A stretch of DNA of 64,000 bases from Ruegeria spongiae (GCF_023502395.1 NZ_JAMFMB010000009.1:83284-147283), one strand, 5' to 3'; positions 40,261-49,443 are shown, counted from the stretch's first letter. The notes: generated by a model from the sequence alone, not told the origin. Translations and numbers: made by a program.

Positions 40261-41952
40261 ATGCTTACCAATGAAGGCATCATCAACACGTTTATCGAAT
40301 CCGGGATCACTCGCGGCTTCACCCTGCCGGGCCTCGGCATCACCTGGTCGCTGCCGGCGTTTCACGACCGCAAGGACGAGTTCGACGTGGTGCTAGCCCG
40401 CAGTGAGCAGAGCGCCAGCGTGATGGCCCAGGTGGCGGGCAAAATGACCGGGCAGCCGGGTCTTCTGATGGCGCAGGGTCCCTTTGCAACCTCGACCGGG
40501 GCGTTCGGCATTCTGGAGGGCTATTTCTCATCCTCGCCGATGGTCGTTCTGACCGATACCTCCTGCTATGACGGTTTTGCCCAGCATGGGGTTTATCAGA
40601 CCATGACCGGCGATTACGGCGCCGCCGATGCGTTCGCCGTTCTCAAGACCATGACCAAATACGCCACCTACGCGACCACGCCCAACGAGGCGATCTATGG
40701 CACGCAACTGGCGATCAAGCACGCGATGACGCCCCGGCAGGGACCCGCGGCGATGATCATGCGCTCCAACATCATCAAGCAAGAGGTGCCGACAGAGGCC
40801 CGCGCACGGCTTTACCCGACCGAAGGCTATCTGCATCACACACCGCCGCGTGTCGACCGGGACGCCGTGGACAAGATCAAGACCTTGCTGGAAGGCGCCA
40901 AACAGCCGGTGATGATCGTCGGCAACGGCGTCTACTCCACCCGTTCGGGGCCCACGCTTCAGAAGCTGGCCCAGCAAAACGGCATCGCCATCGCGTCGAG
41001 CTACCATGGCAAGGGCACTATCGACGAGACCTGCGATATCGCCGTGGGCATGATGGGCACATGGGCGTCGGCTGCGGCCAACCGGGCGGTGCAGGCTGCC
41101 GATGTGATCCTGGTTCTGGGCTGTTCCCTCGGGCCGGAATACACGCGCTTCGGCGACGAAAAGATGATCCGCCCGGGCGATCAGACCATCATTCAGGTCG
41201 ACCACGATCCCCGCAATGCGGGCTGGGTTGTGCCAGTGGATCATGCCGTGACCGGTGATGTCGGCGAGGTGGCGGCCCTCTTGGCTGGCAGCCGCCCCCA
41301 TGACACGGACTTTGTGGCTCAGCGAAAAGAGGTGATCGCGCGGATCAAACGCGACAATGACTATGGTCTTTTGCCGAATTTCCCTACCAAACCTGGCACG
41401 GTCCACTATGCCGACATCATGCGCGCGCTTGGCGGTTTTCTGACCGAGGACGATCTGCTCACGCTTGACGCCGGCACCAACCGGATCTGGGCCACCACGC
41501 GCCTGCCGCTGCAACATCCCAATCAACTGATCGCACCGGGCGGGATCGGCGGCATGGGCTGGTCCACCCCCGCCGCAACCGGTGCAAAGATCGTGGCCCC
41601 TGAAAAGCGGGTGACGGGCGTCGTGGGCGACGGTGGCTTTGTCATGACCATGGATGCCATCGCGACCGCGGCAGAGCGGGGTCTGGACGTGGTCTATTTG
41701 GTGGCCAACAATGCGGGGCTCGGCATGGTCCGCGACAATCTGGGCAACCAGAAGATCGCGGTGGATTTCCCCGACCATGACTTCACCAAAGTGGCCGAAG
41801 GGCTTGGGGGCAGCGGTATCACCGTGACTGAAGCCGACCAGATCCACGATGCGCTGGCGGAAGGCCACAAACGTGGCGGTCCGGTGCTGATCGACGTCAA
41901 GGTCGATCCGGCGGCCAGCCACCGGGATTGCTCAGACTACGACCCGCTGTGA
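40261..41952 (+). CDS. Thiamine diphosphate-dependent decarboxylase/lyase-like enzyme
   Basis: 563 residues with the three-domain layout of the acetolactate synthase/pyruvate decarboxylase superfamily. Catalytic E49 lies in LARSEQSASVMA, the central domain follows, and the C-terminal ThDP-Mg motif starts at GDGGF and ends at VANNAG. No quinone or FAD motif was recognised. It could split or decarboxylate a 2-keto acid made from the imported sugar acid. The specific reaction is unknown. It is preceded by AAAGGACGACC. Confidence 0.82.
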   Translation: MLTNEGIINTFIESGITRGFTLPGLGITWSLPAFHDRKDEFDVVLARSEQSASVMAQVAGKMTGQPGLLMAQGPFATSTGAFGILEGYFSSSPMVVLTDTSCYDGFAQHGVYQTMTGDYGAADAFAVLKTMTKYATYATTPNEAIYGTQLAIKHAMTPRQGPAAMIMRSNIIKQEVPTEARARLYPTEGYLHHTPPRVDRDAVDKIKTLLEGAKQPVMIVGNGVYSTRSGPTLQKLAQQNGIAIASSYHGKGTIDETCDIAVGMMGTWASAAANRAVQAADVILVLGCSLGPEYTRFGDEKMIRPGDQTIIQVDHDPRNAGWVVPVDHAVTGDVGEVAALLAGSRPHDTDFVAQRKEVIARIKRDNDYGLLPNFPTKPGTVHYADIMRALGGFLTEDDLLTLDAGTNRIWATTRLPLQHPNQLIAPGGIGGMGWSTPAATGAKIVAPEKRVTGVVGDGGFVMTMDAIATAAERGLDVVYLVANNAGLGMVRDNLGNQKIAVDFPDHDFTKVAEGLGGSGITVTEADQIHDALAEGHKRGGPVLIDVKVDPAASHRDCSDYDPL

Positions 41953-41958
41953 GATCGA

Positions 41959-42729
41959 ATGATGACACGATTTGACAACCGCACAGTCCTGATCTCAGCC
42001 GGTGCCGACGGGCTCGGGCTGAGCATGGCTGAACGCTTTTCCCGAGAAGGGGCCGCGGCTGTGGTCCTTGACCGGAGTGCCGAGGCCATCGGAACCGCCA
42101 AAGCGCGCCCCGAAGCAAAGGGGATCCGGTTTGAGCAGGTCGATCTTATGGACGATGTCGCGCTTGCCGCAACAGTCTCAAGGCTTGAGGCAGACGGGTT
42201 GCGCCTCGACACGCTGGTCAACAATGCCGGCGGATCGCTGCACACGCCGCGCCCGTTTCTGGAGGAAAGGGATGAGGATTGGGACCGGGTCATGGGCCTG
42301 AATGTCACCGCGGCGGTTCGGCTGACGCGGCTGGTTCTGCCGCATATGATGGAAAAGGGCTTTGGCCGGATCGTCAACCTCGGCTCAAAGGCCGGGCGCT
42401 ATGGCAGCCTGTTCACTGGCGCAAACTATGTCGCTGCCAAGGGCGCGGTGCAGTCGATGACCCTGCAGCTGGCGCAAGAGTTCGGCCCCCATGGCATCAC
42501 CTGCAACGCGGTCTGCCCTGGCGCGATCCTGACGCCTCGGGTCGAAGGACTGCTGGCGCAGCGCATGACCCCGGAAGAACGCGAGGCGGCCCTGCAGGCG
42601 ATCCCCATGCGGCGCAACGGCCGGGTCGAGGATGTGGCGGCCACAGTTGCCTTCCTCGCCTCTGAAGAGGCGGGCTTCATAACCGGACAGCTTATTGACG
42701 TGAATGGCGGACAAGGGATGTGTTCATGA
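41959..42729 (+). CDS. Short-chain dehydrogenase/reductase
   Basis: 256 residues of classical SDR form. The cofactor motif is SAGADGLG (residues 13-20), in which the usual first glycine is Ala; NNAGG, the catalytic serine region NLGSKAG and YVAAK follow. The C-terminal GQLIDVNGGQG is typical. It probably oxidises a hydroxyl of the pathway substrate with NAD(P). It starts six bases after the ThDP enzyme and overlaps the next gene by four bases. Confidence 0.88.
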   Translation: MMTRFDNRTVLISAGADGLGLSMAERFSREGAAAVVLDRSAEAIGTAKARPEAKGIRFEQVDLMDDVALAATVSRLEADGLRLDTLVNNAGGSLHTPRPFLEERDEDWDRVMGLNVTAAVRLTRLVLPHMMEKGFGRIVNLGSKAGRYGSLFTGANYVAAKGAVQSMTLQLAQEFGPHGITCNAVCPGAILTPRVEGLLAQRMTPEEREAALQAIPMRRNGRVEDVAATVAFLASEEAGFITGQLIDVNGGQGMCS

Positions 42730-43628
42730 CGGACAAGATTGGGCCGGTATTGGTGACCGGCGGCACCGGGTTTCTGGGAAAATCCCTAGTGCGCGCTCTA
42801 CGGCAATCGGGGGAAATCGTCGTTATCTTTGATCTGGCGGAACCGCCTGCCGAGTCCAGAGTCGAAGGAGTTCACTATGTCAAAGGTGATATCCGCGACT
42901 TAGTAGCGCTGCTGGCCCTGTGCAAAACACATGATATCCGGGCAATTACACATCTTGCGGCAATGGTCATTCCGGGTTGCAAAGCCAATCCCGTTCTGGG
43001 TGCCGAGGTCAATCTGATCGGCCATATCAATGTGTTCGAGGCGGCGCGTGCGCTGGAAATCTCGAGGCTCGTTTATACCAGCTCGCTTGCCGCCCGCCCG
43101 CGTGCGCCCTTCGATTCCCCGGTCAATCTCTATGGTGCCTACAAGCGGTGCTGCGAGGACATTGCGAAAGTCTATGCGCTGGATCACGGGATCAAAGCGG
43201 TCGGCCTGCGTCCGAACATCGTCTACGGCCCGGAACGCACCGAAGGCGAAACCGCCGCCATCACCCACGCCATGCGCGCAGCCGCCCAGGGCAAGCCTTA
43301 TGAAATGCCCTTCCGTGGTAAGATGTGCTTTCAGCATGTGGACGAGGTGACCGACATCTTCATGCGGTGCCTTGCGGCAGACCCGAGAAAACCTATTGTC
43401 AGTGATTTGACCACAGAGCTTCGCACGGTCGAGGATCTGATGGCTGCGATCCGCGCGGTAATCCCGAAGGCTGATGTCAGCGCAGCTGATGTGGTACGAA
43501 ACAGCCCGTCACGGCTCGACAACACGCCATTGCGCAACCTTCTTGGCGATTGGGATGCTGTATCGCTTGAGGAAGGCACAAAGCGAACGATCGAGGCACT
43601 GTCCGCGAAACCGGGTATTGGCGGTTGA
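42726..43628 (+). CDS. NAD-dependent epimerase/dehydratase-family protein
   Basis: 300 residues. The Rossmann motif TGGTGFLG occupies residues 11-18; the catalytic region has VYTSSLAAR and YGAYKR, and GLRPNIVYGPER follows, as in extended SDRs. It could be an epimerase or, like uronate dehydrogenase, a sugar oxidase that feeds a lactonase. The ATG at 42726 overlaps the SDR stop (ATGA). Last gene of the catabolic cluster; no terminator was found after it. Confidence 0.85.
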   Translation: MTDKIGPVLVTGGTGFLGKSLVRALRQSGEIVVIFDLAEPPAESRVEGVHYVKGDIRDLVALLALCKTHDIRAITHLAAMVIPGCKANPVLGAEVNLIGHINVFEAARALEISRLVYTSSLAARPRAPFDSPVNLYGAYKRCCEDIAKVYALDHGIKAVGLRPNIVYGPERTEGETAAITHAMRAAAQGKPYEMPFRGKMCFQHVDEVTDIFMRCLAADPRKPIVSDLTTELRTVEDLMAAIRAVIPKADVSAADVVRNSPSRLDNTPLRNLLGDWDAVSLEEGTKRTIEALSAKPGIGG

Positions 43629-43872
43629 GGGGGTGAAAAGGGAACTCCATCTGCGGATATGCTGGTGGTCAATAGCTACACGTTTTCGAGTTTGCATCGT
43701 AAACAACCCGATGGCTGTTTTGACCGCTGGCCCTGATGGGTTCCGCAAACCAAGTCCCTTACAGCTTTGCGGGCAATTGCGCCCGGGACTTTCGACGGGT
43801 TGTCTTGGTTTTGGCGGCAGACTTATGCACCATCATCTCGCAGGTCTTGCTAACTCGTTGTTCCTTTTCTCC
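43629..43872. other. Non-coding stretch, probable right flank of the IS110 remnant
   Basis: No gene is supported here. Read on the minus strand it follows the stop of the transposase tail, so it likely holds the 3' flank and end of the degraded element. No clean terminal repeat was identified. Confidence 0.35.
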
Positions 43873-44052
43873 TCAAGCGGTGTGCGGGTTGTAAGGTTCG
43901 TTGCGAGTGAGAACGGCCCAGACGATCCGTGCGGTTTTGTTGGCCATGGCGACGGTGGCGACGCGGGCTGGTTTGCGTTCCAACAGCGACGTGAGCCACT
44001 TGCTCGCGCGTTCCGGGTGCGATTGCGTTTGTCGGACATCTGCGTGGAACCT
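43873..44052 (-). mobile_element. IS110-family transposase 3' remnant
   Basis: One minus-strand frame encodes only the transposase tail: SKWLTSLLERKPARVATVAM followed by ANKTARIVWAVLTRNEPY and a stop at 43873. The ANK-AR-VWAVL pattern is typical of the C-terminus of IS110/IS116/IS902 transposases. The catalytic DEDD part and the rest of the element are missing. It abuts a truncated DUF488 gene. Confidence 0.65.
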
Positions 44053-44055
44053 TGC

Positions 44056-44267
44056 AATTCAGCGACATACCGGAACTTGAACTCTTCCCATCGCTCCGGG
44101 TCATGCCCGAACCATATACGGAGGTCAGGGTTTGGGGTCACTTCTTTCATCCAATCGTCGAGCTTCGCGGCATCTTTGGAGACGCCGCGAGGCCATATGC
44201 GATCAACAAGCACGCGCTAGCCGTCGTCCTCTGATGGCGGCTCGTAGATGCGTTTTATCTGAATCAT
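44056..44267 (-). pseudogene. DUF488-family protein, nonsense mutation and 3' truncation
   Basis: From the ATG at 44265-44267 the frame reads MIQIKRIYEPPSEDDG, then a TAG at 44217-44219, then RVLVDRIWPRGVSKDAAKL, DDWMKEV and WFGHDPERWEEFKFRYVAEL. These are the conserved parts of DUF488 (YeaO-like). The C-terminal third is replaced by the IS110 remnant. Two independent lesions mark it as dead. Confidence 0.8.
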
Positions 44268-44300
44268 TGGCGTGGCGTTCCACCATGGTAACCGGGTTTG

Positions 44301-44843
44301 CTAAAGGTCTTCGCCTCTCGGCATCATGTGCCGTTCGGAAAGCCAAGGATTGACCTTAATGGCTTCTCTGAGAGCCTCTACGCCCACTTCGGTTCTACCC
44401 ATGTTGATCAGTGTTGTCGCCCGTCCTGCCAAAGCGCCAAAGTGAAGTGGCTCCAGTTTCAGGGCTTCAGTGATGTCATCAAGCGCCCTGCCATAGTCCT
44501 GGCGCAAAAACCTTAGGAATGCGCGCTGATTCCAACCTTCCGCATAGCTTGGGCAATATTCAATAAGCTCTGAGAACACGTTCTCTGCTCTCTCATAGTC
44601 GCCGTAGCGGATGCGTTCGCGTCCGTCATCGAGCATCAATTGTGACTGCTCATCAGGCGCTACGATCCATAGCTCCCAGATTTGATTTTGGATCGATAAA
44701 CCAGCCATCTCAGTCGGAGAGGTCTTTAGAGTGTCAAATAGATTCGTGTGATCTTCAGATACTACGGCTGGGTTGGGGCACGCCCCGGCCATAAGAGGGC
44801 CCGCCAATACCAGCGCGAGGGAAAAAGGTCCCTTAAAACGCAT
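44301..44843 (-). CDS. Exported tetratricopeptide-repeat protein
   Basis: 180 residues with a signal peptide (MRFKGPFSLALVLAGPLMAG) followed by Cys22, so it might be a lipoprotein, although the lipobox AGAC is adjacent to the start of the mature part. Two or three TPR units lie at about residues 75-165 (YGDYERAENVFSELIEYCP and DYGRALDDITEALKLEP). It probably mediates protein contacts in the periplasm. It follows the cupredoxin gene by 21 bases. Confidence 0.75.
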   Translation of the reverse strand: MRFKGPFSLALVLAGPLMAGACPNPAVVSEDHTNLFDTLKTSPTEMAGLSIQNQIWELWIVAPDEQSQLMLDDGRERIRYGDYERAENVFSELIEYCPSYAEGWNQRAFLRFLRQDYGRALDDITEALKLEPLHFGALAGRATTLINMGRTEVGVEALREAIKVNPWLSERHMMPRGEDL

Positions 44844-44864
44844 GAAAATAGTCCTTATCTTTGC

Positions 44865-45206
44865 TTAAGAGATGACCTCGATTGTGCCTTTCATATGAGG
44901 ATGAAAGACACAGAAGTAGGATGTCTCTATGCCCTCGGTGACAATAACGTCACCGCTTTCACCCTGCGCGAGTTCTTCGGTGTCCCAACCAAATTCATCT
45001 GCGGTTGCAGTATGAGGTGCCAAGTCCCTATTGGTCCACCGAATGGTGTCGCCAAGCCGCACTCGGACATGCGCGGGTTCAAACTCGAACGATTCGATCT
45101 CGACTTCATGCACTTTGTTCTCAGCAGCGGATGCGATTGGAGTCAGAACAGCCGCAAAAGCGGCTGCTCCGACCATCACGCCACGACGTGAAACAGACTT
45201 TTCCAT
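44865..45206 (-). CDS. Periplasmic plastocyanin-like cupredoxin
   Basis: 113 residues with a Tat-like signal (SRRGVMVGAAAFAAVLTPIASA). Type 1 copper ligands are visible as H65 in the NRDLAPHTA loop and C99, H102 and M105 in YFCVFHPHMKG. It should act as a small electron carrier or copper-binding protein. Its ATG overlaps the stop of the DUF4142 gene by one base (TAATG), so the two are coupled. Confidence 0.88.
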   Translation of the reverse strand: MEKSVSRRGVMVGAAAFAAVLTPIASAAENKVHEVEIESFEFEPAHVRVRLGDTIRWTNRDLAPHTATADEFGWDTEELAQGESGDVIVTEGIETSYFCVFHPHMKGTIEVIS

Positions 45207-45730
45207 TACTGGAGCGCCTTGACCATCATTTCGGCATGCATCTCGTGGGCTTTAAAAATCTCCAACCCTTGCTCGAACAGCGCTTTGACCTCTGCGTTAT
45301 CGATGTTTGGGATCATCGTGTTTTCAACCAATTCATTGACGGCCTGGTGATACGCCAGCTCATTTTCGGCATAGGCTTTGTCAAACTCCACGCCACGCAA
45401 CTGGACAAAACCATTGATGATCTCTTCGGCGTTGGTATTTAACGTTTGGCTTAATGCATTATCCTGTGCTGACGCGCCGAGTTTTGCCAGCAAGGCCAGA
45501 GCGGCCTCATTTACGGCGGTGTGATCTCGGATCATCGTATTCGCAAACTCATGTATTTCGGGGTTTGTCGAGAGTGCGAGTGCGAGGTGCGCATAGCGGA
45601 TGTCAATGTTGTCGGCTGTGTACGCAATGTGCGCGTATTCCAAATCGCTCATGTCGGCGACGTCTTGCGCAATTGCTTGCGATCCAAACATGGCAACAGC
45701 GGCAACAAGTGAAGCAATCAGTTTTTTCAT
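45206..45730 (-). CDS. DUF4142 periplasmic protein
   Basis: 174 residues with a signal peptide cleaved near SQAIA-Q. The mature helical part carries the ferritin-like DUF4142 pattern: ALSTNPEIHEFANTMIRDHTAVNEAALALL and EFDKAYAENELAYHQAVNELVE, with histidines and acidic residues spaced as in related proteins. The function is unknown, possibly metal or stress related. First gene of the operon with the cupredoxin and TPR genes. An AGGGAGAAAACTC site precedes the ATG. Confidence 0.85.
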   Translation of the reverse strand: MKKLIASLVAAVAMFGSQAIAQDVADMSDLEYAHIAYTADNIDIRYAHLALALSTNPEIHEFANTMIRDHTAVNEAALALLAKLGASAQDNALSQTLNTNAEEIINGFVQLRGVEFDKAYAENELAYHQAVNELVENTMIPNIDNAEVKALFEQGLEIFKAHEMHAEMMVKALQ

Positions 45731-45866
45731 TTGAGTTTTCTCCCTAGGTTTTCGATGTGTTTGGATAGTTCTTTTCCCGCGGACGCAGGTATGGCCAAAC
45801 GTTCGAAATCCTGTGCAGATCGTTCAAACCCCTGTACATGCCCGTTATTTATCGTAAGTACATTCT

Positions 45867-46817
45867 ATGCTTGATCTCCTTAGCCATATCCTGACGAACC
45901 TCTCGATGCAGGGAACCCTGTACTTCCGCACATCGTTCTCAAAGCCATGGGGCGTTGCCGTTCCGAACTACGAGAACGTCGCTCGATTTCACTTTGCGCA
46001 TCGCGGTAGTTGCCTGGTGCGTGTGGATGGTACGGACGCTATCGTTGACCTCGCACAAGGCGATCTTGTCATCATTCCGCATGGCGCGCCGCACTCGCTC
46101 TACTGTGGACATGAGCCGGAGAAGACCATACTGCCGCTTGACGCTGTGCTGGAAAAATCAGGTTACGATGGCTCAGGTGTTCTCGTGTATGGCGGGGAAG
46201 AAATGCAGAGCGAAACGCAGCTGGTCTGCGGGCATTTCTCCTTCGATCCGAGCTCACGTCACGTCTTAGTGGAGCGCTTGCCTCCATACATTCACCTCAA
46301 AAATTATGGCGAGAGCGCCGGGCGTTGGATGGAAGCCACGCTCCGCATGATCGGGGAGGAAGCCGGTGGAGCGAAGATGGGCGGAGATCTCATTGCACTG
46401 AAGATGTCAGAAGCGATTTTCGCGCAAGCCATCCGCAGCTTCATCGATGGTGATGAGGCAACAGAATGGGGATTGGGAGCATTTTCTGACAAAAACCTCA
46501 GCCGTGCACTTGATGCTTTTCACAAATCACCGACAGAGGGTTGGACGGTAGAAACCCTTGCCCAAGCCGCAGGTATGTCGCGGACAAGCTTTGCCGTTCA
46601 GTTCCAAAAGATGATGAATATGACACCCTTAGAATATGTCACGCGTTGGCGGATGGAGCTTGCTAAGCGTGTTCTGCAGGAGCCGGGTGCGTCGCTTACC
46701 GAAGCGGCTGAAAATGCCGGATACTCTTCAGACTCTTCTTTCACACGCGTTTTCAAGAAAGAGACTGGAATGACGCCTGCTGAATTTCGCAAGTCACAAA
46801 ATCTCGCACGTACATAG
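45867..46817 (+). CDS. AraC-family regulator with N-terminal cupin
   Basis: 316 residues. The N-terminal cupin_6-type domain (about 1-180) contains AQGDLVIIPHGAPHSL. The C-terminal double helix-turn-helix (about 215-312) has WTVETLAQAAGMSRTSFAVQFQ and SDSSFTRVFKKETGMTPAEFRK. The YVTRWRMELAKRVL connector is typical of this AraC subfamily. It is divergent from the DUF4142 operon with 136 bases between starts and may control it and the downstream SPW-like and YHS genes. Confidence 0.9.
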   Translation: MLDLLSHILTNLSMQGTLYFRTSFSKPWGVAVPNYENVARFHFAHRGSCLVRVDGTDAIVDLAQGDLVIIPHGAPHSLYCGHEPEKTILPLDAVLEKSGYDGSGVLVYGGEEMQSETQLVCGHFSFDPSSRHVLVERLPPYIHLKNYGESAGRWMEATLRMIGEEAGGAKMGGDLIALKMSEAIFAQAIRSFIDGDEATEWGLGAFSDKNLSRALDAFHKSPTEGWTVETLAQAAGMSRTSFAVQFQKMMNMTPLEYVTRWRMELAKRVLQEPGASLTEAAENAGYSSDSSFTRVFKKETGMTPAEFRKSQNLART

Positions 46818-46931
46818 GATTGAACGATCTGCGAGTTTTCCCAAACTTTTGGACATGGATGCATCCAAAACAAGAGTCTAATTTGACCTCATCAATGCTG
46901 CGTCGCAGTTCTAACCTTGAGGAAAAATACC

Positions 46932-47294
46932 ATGCGCTTTGTAACCAAAACCATCCACGCTTATCTTGATTATCCCGTCGCCATTGGCCTGATCGCTATG
47001 CCATTTCTGTTCGGCCTCGGCGCTGACAACGCACTGGCGTTTTGGCTTTCTGTCGCCACCGGTGTAGCGGCCTTCGGCCTGACGGTCCTCACCGATCACC
47101 ACCTCGGCCTTATCCGTGTCCTGCCTTACAGCCTACACTTGGCTGTTGATGGGCTGGTTGGCGTTGTCTTTGTCGTAGCGCCTTTTGTGCTCGGCTTCAC
47201 GGGCCTCGACTTCTGGTACTACGCGCTGCTTGGCGCAACCGTCCTTTTGGTTGTTGGCCTCCATCAGCCAGAAGACGCAGCATTGAGCGCTTGA
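46932..47294 (+). CDS. SPW-repeat-like four-helix membrane protein
   Basis: 120 residues with four transmembrane helices arranged as two similar halves, each with a P-F-x-FG or P-F-x-LGF turn (AMPFLFGLGADN, then APFVLGFTGLDFWYY). This resembles SPW-repeat proteins. The function is unknown. The ATG at 46932 follows TTGAGGAAAAATACC. It lies downstream of the AraC gene. Confidence 0.7.
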   Translation: MRFVTKTIHAYLDYPVAIGLIAMPFLFGLGADNALAFWLSVATGVAAFGLTVLTDHHLGLIRVLPYSLHLAVDGLVGVVFVVAPFVLGFTGLDFWYYALLGATVLLVVGLHQPEDAALSA

Positions 47295-47557
47295 GCCTCA
47301 GTGACGTAGTTGGGGGTCGTACAGCATGTGCGGCCCCTTGCCCGCTTGAAGATATCTTCGGTTTAGACACCAAGTAGGGGACTGAAAGCTGGATGACCTT
47401 CTCATTTCCCCCGAGTATCTCAGATCGTTTAAAAAAGCATACGAACTGTTCATACTTAATCCGGTTGTATTGCTAGATTGTTCTGAGTTGATATCTCTAT
47501 CAGCACGAGATGGGCACTCGGAAGTCGGGTGTTCGCAGTCAGAAAAAGGATCTTCTA

Positions 47558-48703
47558 ATGTTCAAAAAACGTGCAATCACCTCTGTTCTTTTGACCGGTC
47601 TCGCTCTCAGCAGCACGGCCGCAATGGCAGCAGACGAATACAACGTTTCGCGCGGGATCACGGCAGCTGGTGCGCCGTTGGGCCTGCACGGCGTGGACCC
47701 GGTTGAGTTCATCGCAACTGCAAACCCCGTCGAAGGCTCGGCGGCTTATACAGCCGTGCATGATAGTGTTGCCTACTACTTCTCCACTGAAGACAACATG
47801 AAGACGTTCGAAGCAGACCCCTCTGCATACCTGCCTCAGAACGGTGGGTACTGCACGTTCGGCGTGTCGGTCGGCAAAAAGTTCGACGGCGACCCTGAGT
47901 ATCACGCTGTCATCGACGGTGCCCTCTACGTCTTCCTGAATCGTGCCATCTTTGATGAATTCAACAAAGACCGCTCTGGCACCATCTCCAAAGCCGAAGA
48001 CCAGTGGACAAACATCCGCAGCACAGCTGTCGAAGTGAGCCAGGTACCCGAAGAAATGGCCCGCAGATTAGAGAGCGCCCTTGCCGACAAGGTGAACGGC
48101 GAACGACGAAAAATTCGGCGGGACGTTCAGCGGATCTATCACGGGCTTGCTGATGGCCTTGCCAACGCAACAGATTATCGAGGCGATATCAGTCTCGCGT
48201 TCGATCAGCTTGTCCAGCAGGTCGTGGCCTTTTGCGAAGACCGTCAGAATGCTGACCTTGCACAATTAGGCGCACGGGGTGCGTATCTTAGGAGGGCTGA
48301 TGCAGTGGAGAATGATCTGCAGCGTGACCTTCGGGAATGGCTGCGCGGAAACATGCCGGCCATCAATGTTCTTCCGGAAGTACCTGGCATCGCGACCGGG
48401 CGGTCAGATCTCTACGTCGATTTCGGCGATGTGCAGTTCATCATCGAGCTCAAACGACACCACGGGGTTGTTGATGATGTCGTCGCCCGGGATTACCGGG
48501 CGCAGGCCGTCGCGTACCAAGCAACGGGGCCGAAGCTCGGGATGCTTGGCATTCTCGAGTTAGTCGAGCGGCCAGGGCCTCCCCCGAGCTTGGTGGAGTG
48601 TGTCTGGATCGACTCCTACGTGCCGGAGGGCAGTGACCTTGTGAGGCACCTCGTCGTCTTTCGGGTTCCGGGCATGTTGAAAACGCCTTCAAAAATGAAG
48701 TAA
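47558..48703 (+). CDS. Exported YHS-domain protein fused to a PD-(D/E)XK nuclease-like domain
   Basis: 381 residues in one continuous frame. Residues 1-25 are a signal peptide (ending AMA-A). Residues about 26-158 are a YHS protein of the type found alone in Rhodobacterales (LGLHGVDPVEFI, SVAYYFSTEDN, YLPQNGGYCTFGVSVGKKF); such proteins normally stop near the WTNIRSTA segment here at 150-157. From about 160 an unrelated helical region follows, then a nuclease-like core: D284 in GRSDLYVDF, E297-L-K299, and a Q316-x3-Y320 helix, as in RecB-like nucleases. The tail ends VVFRVPGMLKTPSKMK. A signal peptide would export the nuclease part, which is odd; the join looks like a recombination scar. The ATG at 47558 was chosen for the signal peptide. 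Confidence 0.75.
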   Translation: MFKKRAITSVLLTGLALSSTAAMAADEYNVSRGITAAGAPLGLHGVDPVEFIATANPVEGSAAYTAVHDSVAYYFSTEDNMKTFEADPSAYLPQNGGYCTFGVSVGKKFDGDPEYHAVIDGALYVFLNRAIFDEFNKDRSGTISKAEDQWTNIRSTAVEVSQVPEEMARRLESALADKVNGERRKIRRDVQRIYHGLADGLANATDYRGDISLAFDQLVQQVVAFCEDRQNADLAQLGARGAYLRRADAVENDLQRDLREWLRGNMPAINVLPEVPGIATGRSDLYVDFGDVQFIIELKRHHGVVDDVVARDYRAQAVAYQATGPKLGMLGILELVERPGPPPSLVECVWIDSYVPEGSDLVRHLVVFRVPGMLKTPSKMK

Positions 48704-49327
48704 CCACAAACGTCTGCAAAGACATGCTGAATTGTGGTCTAAGACCAAGTTCTAGAAATTGTACTAGCAGGTTGGCAGTTATTCCGTTTACTAGGCGATG
48801 GCTCGAGATTCTTGGTGCGAGCCAGGGCTTCTGGCAGATGCGTTCTTGCAACAAATGTCGGCTTGCAACTTGAAGCACAAATTCTCTCGCACTTGTAGTG
48901 AATGTCTGCAATGCTGAAGGTTTTTCGATGCGGGCCGGGGTGCAACTTTGCCTTTGGGCGCCGACGGCGACCCGCGTTGACAAACCTCGGAAGGAGGAAG
49001 CCGCGAGGTTCAGGATCATCCTTCATGAGAGCCTCCTGTCATCAGATTGAGAAACCTCAATCGTCAGACAGCTCACCAAGATCACAAAACACGTGTCGTC
49101 TGGATCGGATCAAAACCCCAGCCAGAAGCGCCATTGCCGCGCAAGCGGCTTCGTCCATCCGCCGGACGTCGCAGAAGGCAAGTGATTTCTGCGCGCGAGT
49201 TGGCTCCCGCCACACGTCAGATTTTCGTAGACAATCAGAGCTTACGACTTGAAGCTGAAAGCGAAGCCAAAATGGAAGAACATAGCGAATAAATGGAGGA
49301 ACTATGCCAAATACACCAAGTGCGGGA
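48704..49327. other. Gene-poor stretch between the YHS-nuclease gene and tRNA-Ala
   Basis: No gene is convincingly supported. An 81-codon plus-strand frame (49047-49292, TTG start) and a 95-codon minus-strand frame (48739-49026) show no recognisable family or good ribosome site. A GGAGG-preceded ATG at 49303 opens only 18 codons before stopping inside the tRNA gene; it could be the start of a gene cut off at the tRNA. Confidence 0.4.
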
Positions 49328-49403
<76 letters not shown>

Positions 49404-49443
49404 TATCCTGTACCGATCAAACGGTGGCGGACGTTTATGAAAG

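Noticed and set aside
47558..48703. Simple read-through error joining two genes
   Set aside because: The frame is open throughout with no stop and no ribosome site or start at the join, so it is reported as a fusion, with the artefact possibility stated.
49047..49292. 81-codon frame near tRNA-Ala
   Set aside because: TTG start without a ribosome site and no family; kept only as a note on the gene-poor stretch.
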